Shown: positions 1 through 5,999 of the stretch, in pieces
How the letters are laid out: the number at the start of each line of letters is the position of its first letter
How positions within the stretch are numbered: position 1 is the stretch's first letter
Origin: DASUPK01 sp033856335
GTDB lineage: Bacteria; Actinomycetota; Thermoleophilia; Solirubrobacterales; 70-9
Assembly (NCBI GenBank): GCA_033856335.1
Contig: JAWVFG010000157.1
Coordinates: 1-6,460, forward strand
Length of the DNA stretch: 6,460 nt
Direction: 5' to 3'
The notes under the pieces: model-generated
Databases searched by the model: none
What the model was told of the DNA's origin: nothing
What the model saw: the letters and a program-made list of their open reading frames with translations, nothing else
Program-made: the position numbers and the translations under genes

Positions 1-1107
1 TTCGAGCCGGGCTCGGACCTGATGGCGAAGGCGACCGTCCTCACCGAGGGGACGGTCGGTCACCTGACCTACGCGGCGCTCGACTACTTCGACCTGCACG
101 GCTCCGAGCCGATCCGCTGGGAGCTCGGTGTGAAGGAGGTCTGGGAGGTCGAGAAGCCGCTCGACCGGGTGATCCACACGATGGGCTGGCCGCTGCGCAA
201 GGCCGCCAAGTGGAACGAGTTCGGCGGCGCCTTCATCTACCCGATGGGCGAGGACAAGGTCAGCCTCGGCCTCGTGGTCGGCCTCGACTACACGGACGCA
301 ACCTTCTCCTGCCACGACGCCCTGCAGCTGATGAAGACCCACCCGTTCATCGAAAAGCTGCTCGAGGGCGGTAAGCGGGTCGGCTGGGGCGCGAAGACGA
401 TCCCCTCCGGCGGCTACTGGTCGATGCCCAAGCGGCTCTCAAGCCCGGGCATGATGATCACCGGCGACGCCGCCGGAATGGTCAACGTACCGACCCTGAA
501 GGGCATCCACTACGCGATGCACTCGGGCATGTATGCGGCCGAGGCAATCGTCGAGTCGCTCAAGGCCGACTCGGTGAACTTCGAGAACTACGAGCGCAAG
601 GTCAAGGACTCTCTGATCGAGAAGGATCTCTGGGAGTCGCGCAACATGCGCCAGGTCTTCTCGAAAGGCTTCTTCGTCGGCGGCGCGCTGGCCAGCGCGA
701 TGACGGTCACCAAGGGCGCCTTCCCCGGTGGACACTGGAAGGCCGAGCCGGACGCCGAGATCCCTGTGGAGATCGACGGCGGGGCGAAGGGCTATCCCAA
801 GCCGGACAACAAGTACCTCTTCGACAAGCTCAACTCGGTGTTCCTCTCCGGGAACGCCACCCGGGACGACGCCCCGAACCACATCCGGATCCAGGAGCGG
901 GTCCCGAAGGAGATCGCGCAGACCTGGGTCTCGATGTGCCCTGCCCAGGTCTACGAGATCCCGGAGGAGCAGCTCGAGAGCGGCGCCGAGACGGTCGACG
1001 TCCACGTCACCCCCTCGAACTGCGTGCAGTGCGGCGCGATCACCGCCAAGGGCGGCAGGCTGACGCTGCCGGAGGGCGGGGACGGGCCGCTCTACCAGGA
1101 GCTCTAG
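1..1107 (+). CDS. Electron-transfer flavoprotein:quinone oxidoreductase (ETF-QO), C-terminal part
   Basis: ETF-QO passes electrons from reduced electron-transfer flavoprotein (fatty-acid and amino-acid oxidation) to the quinone pool at the membrane. The frame is open from base 1, so the start and the N-terminal FAD-binding domain lie upstream; 368 residues are visible of a family usually 550-620 long. Family landmarks appear in order: GWPL and the GLVVGLDY block, LEGGKR, GGYWSMPK, a second FAD-contact segment around ITGDAAGMVNVP, YPKPD, LSGN, then the C-terminal iron-sulfur domain with CPAQVYEI (Cys codon 937-939) and NCVQC (Cys codons 1021-1023 and 1030-1032), ending PEGGDGP. In known ETF-QOs the last motif is CxxCxxC; here the third position is Ile (1039-1041) and the segment is about four residues shorter. 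Its stop codon overlaps that of the convergent cytochrome gene. Identity is very likely; whether the cluster is normal is open. Confidence 0.95.
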   Translation, partial: FEPGSDLMAKATVLTEGTVGHLTYAALDYFDLHGSEPIRWELGVKEVWEVEKPLDRVIHTMGWPLRKAAKWNEFGGAFIYPMGEDKVSLGLVVGLDYTDATFSCHDALQLMKTHPFIEKLLEGGKRVGWGAKTIPSGGYWSMPKRLSSPGMMITGDAAGMVNVPTLKGIHYAMHSGMYAAEAIVESLKADSVNFENYERKVKDSLIEKDLWESRNMRQVFSKGFFVGGALASAMTVTKGAFPGGHWKAEPDAEIPVEIDGGAKGYPKPDNKYLFDKLNSVFLSGNATRDDAPNHIRIQERVPKEIAQTWVSMCPAQVYEIPEEQLESGAETVDVHVTPSNCVQCGAITAKGGRLTLPEGGDGPLYQEL

Positions 1108-1544
1108 GGCGTTCCGGCCCCCGGGCCGCTGGCCGAGACGAACGCCGCCACCTCCCTGGCGTCCTTGCCGGTCACCAGGTTCCGGGGCATGTTCCCGGTG
1201 CGCCCGCCGGCTCCATGGCTGTGAGGGCCGCCGCCGATCCGGATCGCCCTCAGTACATCGGCCGCGGTCAGCGGGATGTCTCCGAGGTTGGGCCCGATCT
1301 GGCCGATCGTTCCCGCGGCGTCGAGCGTGTGACACGACCCGCAGTGCTGCACGAATGCCTGGCGGCCTCGCTGTTCCGCAGCCGACAGGGGCTGTTGGGC
1401 CGGTGCCGGCTCCGGAGCGCCGCTCAGGGAAGTTCTCTGCTGGACGGTCGCGGAGTCGCTGCACCCACCGCAGCCAGTCGTCGCGAGCGCGCAGGCCACA
1501 ACGGCGGCCACGCAGCCGGCGGCTGTGCGCAATCGGTTCCACAT
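1104..1544 (-). CDS. Class I cytochrome c, probable lipoprotein
   Basis: A small c-type cytochrome, a one-electron carrier expected outside the cytoplasmic membrane. The 146-residue product begins with a short basic stretch and a hydrophobic segment (residues about 8-22) ending in TTGC; Cys25 fits a lipobox although Thr replaces the usual Leu/Val at -3. A low-complexity Ala/Pro/Gln linker (about 30-52) follows, typical of a tether. The haem domain has CGSCH at 68-72 (Cys68 and Cys71 bind haem, His72 is the proximal ligand), a GPNLG turn at 84-88, and Met119 in NMP as the likely distal ligand. Its last codons converge on the ETF-QO gene, and both stop codons lie in CTAG at 1104-1107. No clear ribosome-binding site precedes the ATG. 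The redox partner is unknown; an oxidase or other membrane complex is plausible. Confidence 0.9.
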   Translation of the reverse strand: MWNRLRTAAGCVAAVVACALATTGCGGCSDSATVQQRTSLSGAPEPAPAQQPLSAAEQRGRQAFVQHCGSCHTLDAAGTIGQIGPNLGDIPLTAADVLRAIRIGGGPHSHGAGGRTGNMPRNLVTGKDAREVAAFVSASGPGAGTP

Positions 1545-1625
1545 GACGCCTGACGGCTACCCGCTCGGAGCCTCGGTATGCGCGGAGGCGGGAGTCCGGG
1601 TGCGATTCTGGCGCGCGGGCTGAAC

Positions 1626-1640
1626 TATGCTCGCCGCGTG
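1626..1640 (+). promoter_or_regulatory. Putative -10 element of a leaderless promoter for the sensor kinase
   Basis: TATGCT at 1626-1631 fits the TAnnnT pattern of a sigma-70-type -10 box and lies six bases before the GTG at 1638-1640. Transcription would then start at or next to the start codon, giving a leaderless mRNA. No convincing -35 hexamer is visible about 17 bp upstream. The same layout recurs before the response regulator and rpmE. Confidence 0.5.
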
Positions 1641-3146
1641 GCTGACCACGCGAGCCAGTCGCTCGAGCGCGAGTTCCTCGAGTTCGCCCCGGATGCGGTG
1701 ATCGGGGTCGACGAGACGGGGGAGATCAGGCTCGTCAACTCGCGCACCCAGGCCGTGTTCGGCTACACGCGGGAGGAGTTGATCGGCGAATCGGTCGAGA
1801 TGCTCGTGCCCGAGGGTGTTCGTCCCGGCCACGTCGCTCATCGCGACCGCTACTTCGAGGCGCCCCGTACCCGTCCGATGGGCGCCGGCCTCGACCTCTA
1901 TGCCCGCCGCAAGGACGGCAGCGAGTTTCCTTGCGAGATCTCCCTCTCCGCGGTGGCCACCGAGAACGGGATGATGGCGCTGGCGGCGATCCGCGACATC
2001 ACCGATCGACGGCGGGATCGCGACGAGCTGCGCAGAGCGGTGAGGCGGCTGCAGGCGGCCACGGACGTCGCGATCGCGGTCGGCGGCGAGACCGATCTGG
2101 AGCGCGTCCTGGAGGCGATCGTCGAGCGGGGACGCGCGCTGGTCGAGGCGAGGGCGCTGATCATCCTTCTGCGCGAGGGCGAGGATCTCGTGGTGGCTGC
2201 CACCGCGGCGGTCGCCGGCGGGCTCGACCCACAGGTCTCCGCGCTCAGGATGCGGGCCGACCAGGCCTCTGAGCGGGTTCTCCTGGGCAGGTTCACCGGC
2301 GCAGACCTGGGCGCCAAGGAGAGCGGTCGGGCGCTGATCGCGCCGCTGATCTTCCGCGGCGACCCGCTCGGCGTGGTCGTCGCGCTGGACCGGATCGGGG
2401 AGCCCGGCCGATTCGACAACGAGGACCAGAGGTTGCTCGAGGCCTTCGCGGCGAGCGCCGCGACGGGGGTGGCCACCGCCAGGTCGATGGCGGAGGAGCG
2501 CCTTCAGAACACCATCGACGCGGCCGAGCAGGAGCGCAGCCGCTGGGCCCGTGAGCTGCATGACGAGACCCTCCAGGCGCTGGCGGTGCTTCGCATGCGG
2601 CTCTCCTCGGCGCTACGGGAAGAGACCGACGACGACCTGCACGACACTGGCCAGGCCGCGGTCGAGCAGATCGACGATGAGATCGTCAAGCTGCGCCGGC
2701 TGATCACCGAGCTACGGCCGGCGTCGCTGGACACGATCGGCCTGGAGGCGGCCCTACAGGCCCTGGCCGAGCAGCACCAGCAGGTCGCCAACCTTCACGT
2801 CGAGTGCGACTTCGAGCTGACCCGCGAGGAGGAGGCCCGGCCGACGCCGGTCCTGGAGACGGCCGTGTACCGGCTCGTACAGGAGGCGCTCAACAACGTG
2901 TCGAAGCACTCGATGGCCCAGCGCGCGAATCTTGCGGTGCGCGCAGCTCGGGGGTCGATCGAGATCGAGGTCGTCGATGACGGCGTCGGGTTCGAGCCCT
3001 CCCTGGTGCGCGAGGGCTTTGGCCTGGTCGGGATGAGGGAGCGCGCCGCGCTGCTCGGGGGCACGCTCGAGGTCAACTCCACCAGGGGATCCGGGACCCG
3101 GGTGCGGGCCGAGATCCCGCTCCTGACCCGGGGCGAAGACGAGTGA
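1638..3146 (+). CDS. Soluble PAS-GAF sensor histidine kinase (HisKA_3/NarL-partner type)
   Basis: A sensor kinase of the type that phosphorylates NarL/FixJ-family regulators. From the GTG start it has 502 residues. A PAS domain spans about 8-122 (FAPDAVIGVDETG, FGYTREELIG, ending AAIRDITDR), then a linker helix and a GAF domain at about 142-285. The HisKA_3 dimerisation helix follows with the phospho-accepting His308 in ELHDE, then a HATPase domain with N-box EALNN (Glu416, Asn419), a DDGVGF G1 motif and a GFGLVGMRER / GSGTRV G2 region near the C-terminus. No membrane segment is visible, so the signal is cytosolic; its identity cannot be read from the sequence. An in-frame ATG at 1578 would add 20 residues, but GTG 1638 is preferred because a -10-like box sits just before it and the extra residues resemble no domain. 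It converges on the response-regulator gene, its likely partner. Confidence 0.93.
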   Translation: MADHASQSLEREFLEFAPDAVIGVDETGEIRLVNSRTQAVFGYTREELIGESVEMLVPEGVRPGHVAHRDRYFEAPRTRPMGAGLDLYARRKDGSEFPCEISLSAVATENGMMALAAIRDITDRRRDRDELRRAVRRLQAATDVAIAVGGETDLERVLEAIVERGRALVEARALIILLREGEDLVVAATAAVAGGLDPQVSALRMRADQASERVLLGRFTGADLGAKESGRALIAPLIFRGDPLGVVVALDRIGEPGRFDNEDQRLLEAFAASAATGVATARSMAEERLQNTIDAAEQERSRWARELHDETLQALAVLRMRLSSALREETDDDLHDTGQAAVEQIDDEIVKLRRLITELRPASLDTIGLEAALQALAEQHQQVANLHVECDFELTREEEARPTPVLETAVYRLVQEALNNVSKHSMAQRANLAVRAARGSIEIEVVDDGVGFEPSLVREGFGLVGMRERAALLGGTLEVNSTRGSGTRVRAEIPLLTRGEDE

Positions 3147-3164
3147 CGCCTTCGCCGTCAGGCG
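3147..3164. terminator. Small hairpin between convergent kinase and regulator genes
   Basis: CGCCT (3147-3151) and AGGCG (3160-3164) can form a 5-bp stem with an 8-nt loop directly after the kinase stop codon, inside the 22-bp gap before the regulator stop. It could serve as a short terminator on both strands, but neither side has a T-tract, so the call is weak. Confidence 0.25.
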
Positions 3165-3168
3165 GCCG

Positions 3169-3822
3169 CTAGACGTCGATCAGCCCGCGCTCGATCGCGT
3201 AGCGAACGAGCTCCGAGCGCGTCGTCATCGCCAGCTTCTGCTGGATATGGGCCCGGTGCGACTCGACGGTCCGCACGCTCAGATAGAGCTGCTCCGCGAT
3301 CTCGTTGTTGGTGTGTCCCAACGCGATCAGCCGAAGTACCTCCAGCTCGCGGTCGGAGAGGTCATCGGGGGTCACGGCGTCCGGCTCGGCCGCGAGCCGA
3401 GCCCCGAGCTCGGGCTGGAGATAGGTCCGGCCCTCGGCGGCCATCCGCACGGCCTTGACCAGCTCCTCGCTGGCAGCCTCCTTGAGGATGTAACCCAGCA
3501 CGCCGGCCTGGAGTGCCTCACGGGCGAACGCGGTCTCGTCCTGCATGGTGAGAACGACGATCTCGGTGCCGGGCGACTGCTCCCTGATCGAGGGGATCGC
3601 CGCCAACCCCGATCCGCCGGGCATGTTGATGTCGAGGATCAGGACCTTGGGGCGGTGGCCGCTGACGTAGCGGCCGGCTGAATCGGCGTCACCGGCCTCC
3701 GCGACGACCTCGATGTCGGGCTCCCTCTCGAGCATCAGGCGCAGCGCGCTGCGGACGACCGCATGGTCGTCCGCCAGAACTACCGAGATTGCTTCGGACG
3801 CTGCCTCCCCGCTGTCTGTCAC
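3169..3822 (-). CDS. NarL/FixJ-family response regulator
   Basis: A two-component DNA-binding regulator of 217 residues, the usual length of the family. The receiver domain (about 12-128) has the acidic pair Asp18-Asp19, phospho-acceptor Asp64 in LILDINMPGG, Thr92 and Lys114 in GYILKEA, so all catalytic and switch residues are present. A LuxR-type helix-turn-helix follows at about 153-210, with LSDRELEVLRLI, the NNEIAEQL helix and the recognition helix around SVRTVESHRAHI. The start is GTG at 3820-3822, preceded by a -10-like TAAGGT six bases upstream. The gene faces the HisKA_3 kinase with 22 bp between stop codons. HisKA_3 kinases pair with this regulator class, so they are probably cognate although they cannot share a transcript. 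Target genes are not evident here. Confidence 0.95.
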   Translation of the reverse strand: MTDSGEAASEAISVVLADDHAVVRSALRLMLEREPDIEVVAEAGDADSAGRYVSGHRPKVLILDINMPGGSGLAAIPSIREQSPGTEIVVLTMQDETAFAREALQAGVLGYILKEAASEELVKAVRMAAEGRTYLQPELGARLAAEPDAVTPDDLSDRELEVLRLIALGHTNNEIAEQLYLSVRTVESHRAHIQQKLAMTTRSELVRYAIERGLIDV

Positions 3823-3834
3823 CGGCGTACCTTA
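3820..3834 (-). promoter_or_regulatory. Putative -10 element of a leaderless promoter for the response regulator
   Basis: On the minus strand TAAGGT (3834 down to 3829) lies six bases before the GTG start at 3822. It matches TAnnnT and predicts a leaderless transcript. No recognisable -35 hexamer is present at the expected distance. Confidence 0.45.
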
Positions 3835-3844
3835 GCCCGGCGCG

Positions 3845-3858
3845 CGGGCGTGAGCCCG
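3845..3858. promoter_or_regulatory. Palindrome at the expected -35 position of the regulator gene
   Basis: CGGGC (3845-3849) and GCCCG (3854-3858) are an exact inverted repeat around GTGA. It falls where the -35 box of the response-regulator promoter would lie if the -10 at 3829-3834 is right, so it could be an operator. In transcripts of the + strand it would form a GNRA-capped hairpin. In DNA this GC-rich, such short palindromes also arise by chance. Confidence 0.2.
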
Positions 3859-3874
3859 TGATGTCCCGCACCGC

Positions 3875-3897
3875 AAGTCGTCGCCCGGGGCCGACTT
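3875..3897 (-). terminator. Possible terminator hairpin after the alpha/beta hydrolase
   Basis: On the minus strand AAGTCG (3897-3892) and CGACTT (3880-3875) form a 6-bp stem around an 11-base GC-rich loop. The stem begins inside the hydrolase TAA stop codon (3896-3898). There is no T-tract, so it is at best a weak intrinsic terminator or an RNA-stabilising 3' structure. Confidence 0.3.
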
Positions 3898-4732
3898 ATG
3901 TGGTCCCGAACGCCGCTATCAGGGAGGCGAGCTTCTCGGGCTGATCTTCCGAGACGAACGTGTAGGAGTCCTCGATCCTCTCCAGGGTCGCGCCCCGGAT
4001 CGTCTCGGCGAGCCGCTCGGCGAAGGAGACTTTGAAGAAGCGGTCCTCGACCGCCCAGGCGAGCATGGCCGGACGGTCGAACTCGCGCAGCTTGTCGGCA
4101 GCGTCGAAGGTGTACTTCGGAGAGATGCCGCGTAGGACCTTGACCGTGTCGCGCCGGATGGCGCGGTCCGCCAGGAAGGGCTCGACCCACTCGCGGAGGG
4201 GTGCAGCGCCGAGGTCGTGCTTGATCAGCCACCCGTAGGCGAGCGGAGTCCGGCGCAGGGGCTCGAGCCTCATGCTCTGGAGCAGGCCCGTCAGCATGCC
4301 CGGCACGCGAGCCGCCCACTGGAGAGGGCGGAACGCCGGCGGCAGAAAGTTCTCGAACGCATCGCAGTTCGTCAGCATCAGGCGCCCGATCCTCTCCGGA
4401 TGATTCGCGGCCGTGATCTGGGAGATCGCTCCGCCGGTGTCGTTGCCGACCAGCGTCACGTGATCGAGGTCGAGCGCCTCCAGGAACCCGGCGACGATCC
4501 GAGCGAGGCCCGGGGGAGAGAGGTCCGCATCGGGATTCATCGCCGTGAGATGTGAGCCGAGCGGAAGGTCGGGGACGATGCAGCGGAAGCGGCTCTCGAG
4601 CAGCGGCGTCACCTTTCGCCACAGGCGCCCATCGACGAGCAGCCCATGGACGAAGACGACCGGCGGGCCCTCCCCGGACTCGCTGTAGCGGATCGTCCCC
4701 TGCGGAAGCCTCACCTCGCTCGCGTCTCGCAT
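3896..4732 (-). CDS. Alpha/beta-fold hydrolase with Asp nucleophile position and no visible catalytic His
   Basis: A 278-residue protein with the alpha/beta-hydrolase plan. It has a VFVHG oxyanion segment (His29-Gly30), PDLPLG after strand 4, the nucleophile elbow GNDTGG with Asp98 in place of the usual Ser, a helical cap at about 125-200, and AWAVEDRFF with Asp230 as the likely acid residue. Asp at the elbow is typical of haloalkane dehalogenases and epoxide hydrolases. The C-terminal motif that normally carries the catalytic His (HFVxEDxP) reads TFVSEDQPE, with Thr258 in the His position, and no nearby His replaces it. It may be a subgroup with altered chemistry or a non-catalytic binding protein; the substrate cannot be inferred. 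No signal peptide is seen, so it is cytosolic. It is divergent from rpmE and preceded by a strong promoter and twin operators. The ATG start fits the homologous N-terminus. Confidence 0.88.
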   Translation of the reverse strand: MRDASEVRLPQGTIRYSESGEGPPVVFVHGLLVDGRLWRKVTPLLESRFRCIVPDLPLGSHLTAMNPDADLSPPGLARIVAGFLEALDLDHVTLVGNDTGGAISQITAANHPERIGRLMLTNCDAFENFLPPAFRPLQWAARVPGMLTGLLQSMRLEPLRRTPLAYGWLIKHDLGAAPLREWVEPFLADRAIRRDTVKVLRGISPKYTFDAADKLREFDRPAMLAWAVEDRFFKVSFAERLAETIRGATLERIEDSYTFVSEDQPEKLASLIAAFGTT

Positions 4733-4743
4733 ACAGGCTGTAT
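4731..4743. promoter_or_regulatory. Operator copy 1, perfect palindrome ATACAG-G-CTGTAT
   Basis: A perfect 13-bp palindrome with one central base. It overlaps the hydrolase start codon (4730-4732), the predicted transcription start and the last base of the -10 box. Its sequence recurs 24 bp away as copy 2. The size and symmetry suit a dimeric repressor such as a TetR-family protein. No such regulator is encoded in this window. Confidence 0.7.
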
Positions 4744-4772
4744 GTATAACTGACCTACAGTCTGTATGTCAA
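4743..4772 (-). promoter_or_regulatory. Sigma-70-type promoter of the alpha/beta hydrolase gene
   Basis: On the minus strand a perfect -35 box TTGACA (4772-4767) is followed after 18 bp by TATACA (4748-4743), close to the TATAAT consensus. The ATG begins 10 bases after the -10 box, so the leader is a few bases long or absent. The strong promoter overlaps both operator copies, as expected for a gene that is repressed until an inducer appears. Confidence 0.75.
4756..4766. promoter_or_regulatory. Operator copy 2, palindrome TACAG-T-CTGTA
   Basis: An 11-bp palindrome sharing half-sites with copy 1. On the minus strand both copies read ACATACAGnCTGTA, a 14-base direct repeat differing only at the centre, with centres at 4761 and 4737. 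This copy lies in the spacer against the hydrolase -35 box. It also covers the position expected for the rpmE -35 element, so a bound protein could affect both genes. Confidence 0.65.
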
Positions 4773-4781
4773 CGGCCCGGC

Positions 4782-4797
4782 TAGACTTGAATGCGTG
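4782..4797 (+). promoter_or_regulatory. Putative -10 element of a leaderless promoter for rpmE
   Basis: TAGACT (4782-4787) lies seven bases before the GTG start at 4795-4797, predicting a leaderless transcript. With a 17-bp spacer the -35 region is 4759-4764, inside operator copy 2, and does not resemble TTGACA. Confidence 0.5.
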
Positions 4798-5001
4798 AAG
4801 ACTGATGTCCATCCCGAGTACGTCCTTTCGCACGTCCACTGTTCGTGCGGAAACGACTTCTACACGCGCTCCACGAAGCCAGAGCTTCACGTGGAGATCT
4901 GCTCGCAGTGCCACCCCTTCTATACGGGCAAGCAGAAGTTGGTCGACACCGGCGGCCGAGTCGAGCGGTTCCGTCGCCGGGCCGCCAAGCGCGCCCGTTG
5001 A
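4795..5001 (+). CDS. rpmE: 50S ribosomal protein L31 (zinc-binding type)
   Basis: L31 is a small protein of the large ribosomal subunit that takes part in bridging the subunits. The 68-residue product has the family hallmarks: an N-terminal KTDVHPEY, CSCGN with Cys16 and Cys18, CSQCHPFYTGKQ with Cys36 and Cys39, then DTGGRVERFRRR and a basic tail. The four cysteines make it the zinc-containing (C+) form, not the zinc-free paralogue induced under zinc limitation. The start is GTG, with a -10-like box seven bases upstream and no ribosome-binding site. It is followed at once by the DUF1385 gene, with which it is probably co-transcribed, and is divergent from the hydrolase across 62 bp that carry the twin operators. 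Confidence 0.97.
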   Translation: MKTDVHPEYVLSHVHCSCGNDFYTRSTKPELHVEICSQCHPFYTGKQKLVDTGGRVERFRRRAAKRAR

Positions 5002-5060
5002 GCACCGAACCCGAGTCATCGCCGAACGGGTCGCGGCCACGGGCCGCCCAGTCCGAGCGA

Positions 5061-5999
5061 ATGCCGGACGGGAAGCCCGTCGCCGTAGGCGACGCTCCGA
5101 TCGGCGGACAGGCGGTGCTGGAGGGCGTGATGATGCGGGGAGTCTCGACCTGGTCGGTGGCCTGCCGGACGCCGGACGAGCGCATCGAGGTCACCTCCGA
5201 GCCGATCGTCTCCTGGGCCAAGCGCAGCCGGATCCTGCGGCTGCCGGTCATCCGCGGCGTCGTCGCCCTGGCCGAGTCGCTGCGGATCGGGTTCAGGGCG
5301 CTGGCGATCTCGGCCAATGCTCAGCTCGCCGACGGTGAGGAAGAGGAGGAGATCGGCGGCCTCACCTGGGGCCTGACCATCTTCTTCTCGCTCCTGCTCG
5401 CGGTCGGCCTGTTCTTCGTGATCCCGGTTGGGGCCACCAGCCTGATCAAGGACCAGCTCGGCTCGTCGCTCCTCTTCTGGCTGGTGGAGGGAGTGCTGCG
5501 GACCACCATCTTCATCGGCTATCTGGCTCTGATCAGCCGTCTCCGCGACTTGCGCCGGGTGTTCCAGTACCACGGCGCCGAGCACAAGACGATCTCCTGC
5601 TTCGAGGCCGGCGACGAGCTCGTGCCGGCGAGGGCCAAGGAGTACTCGCGGCTGCACCCCCGGTGCGGCACCAGCTTCCTGCTGATCGTGATGGTGCTGG
5701 CGATCTTCGTGTTCGCCCCGATCGGCCTGCCGGCCTGGTACTGGCTGGTGGCCTCCCGGATCCTCGGCATCCCCCTGATCGCCGGGCTCTCCTACGAGGT
5801 GATCAAGTGGGCCGGCAAGCACCGCAACAAGCGCTGGGTGCGGGGCGTCATGTGGCCCGGCCTGATGCTCCAGAACCTCACCACGCGCGAGCCGGACGAG
5901 GATCAGCTCGAGGTCGCGATTCGGGCATTGAAGGCGGTGCTCGCGGTCGAGGATCCGTACGAGGCGAAGAAGAACCAGCCGATCGAGATAGTTGCGTAG
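5061..5999 (+). CDS. DUF1385 (YqhQ-like) integral membrane protein
   Basis: A membrane protein of 312 residues, in a conserved family (Bacillus YqhQ is a member) whose biochemical role I cannot state. GGQAVLEGVMMRG near residues 15-27 is the family's N-terminal signature. Four hydrophobic stretches follow at about 101-128, 135-160, 204-230 and 232-252. Between the second and third lie the conserved YHGAEHKTI (His171, Glu174, His175) and HPRCGTSF (His199, Cys202), which look like a metal or ligand site. The C-terminal part (WPGLMLQNLTT, then an amphipathic helix) is also typical. An acidic EEEEE run precedes the first membrane stretch. ATG 5061 is chosen because it puts the signature near the N-terminus; an in-frame TTG at 4998, overlapping the rpmE stop as TTGA, would add 21 residues and couple translation. 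Genes of this family often lie by rpmE and prfA; prfA does not follow here. Confidence 0.9.
   Translation: MPDGKPVAVGDAPIGGQAVLEGVMMRGVSTWSVACRTPDERIEVTSEPIVSWAKRSRILRLPVIRGVVALAESLRIGFRALAISANAQLADGEEEEEIGGLTWGLTIFFSLLLAVGLFFVIPVGATSLIKDQLGSSLLFWLVEGVLRTTIFIGYLALISRLRDLRRVFQYHGAEHKTISCFEAGDELVPARAKEYSRLHPRCGTSFLLIVMVLAIFVFAPIGLPAWYWLVASRILGIPLIAGLSYEVIKWAGKHRNKRWVRGVMWPGLMLQNLTTREPDEDQLEVAIRALKAVLAVEDPYEAKKNQPIEIVA

Noticed and set aside
439..1542. Long minus-strand open frame opposite ETF-QO and overlapping the cytochrome gene
   Set aside because: It is rich in Arg, Gly, Ala and Pro with no recognisable domain, as expected of an antisense shadow of GC-rich coding DNA, and both overlapped genes are solid.
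1578..1637. ATG 1578 as the sensor kinase start
   Set aside because: The added 20 residues match no domain and would overlap the likely promoter; GTG 1638 fits the leaderless pattern better. It is kept only as an alternative.
1557..2561. Minus-strand open frame opposite the sensor kinase
   Set aside because: It has no motif and covers clear PAS and GAF coding sequence on the other strand.
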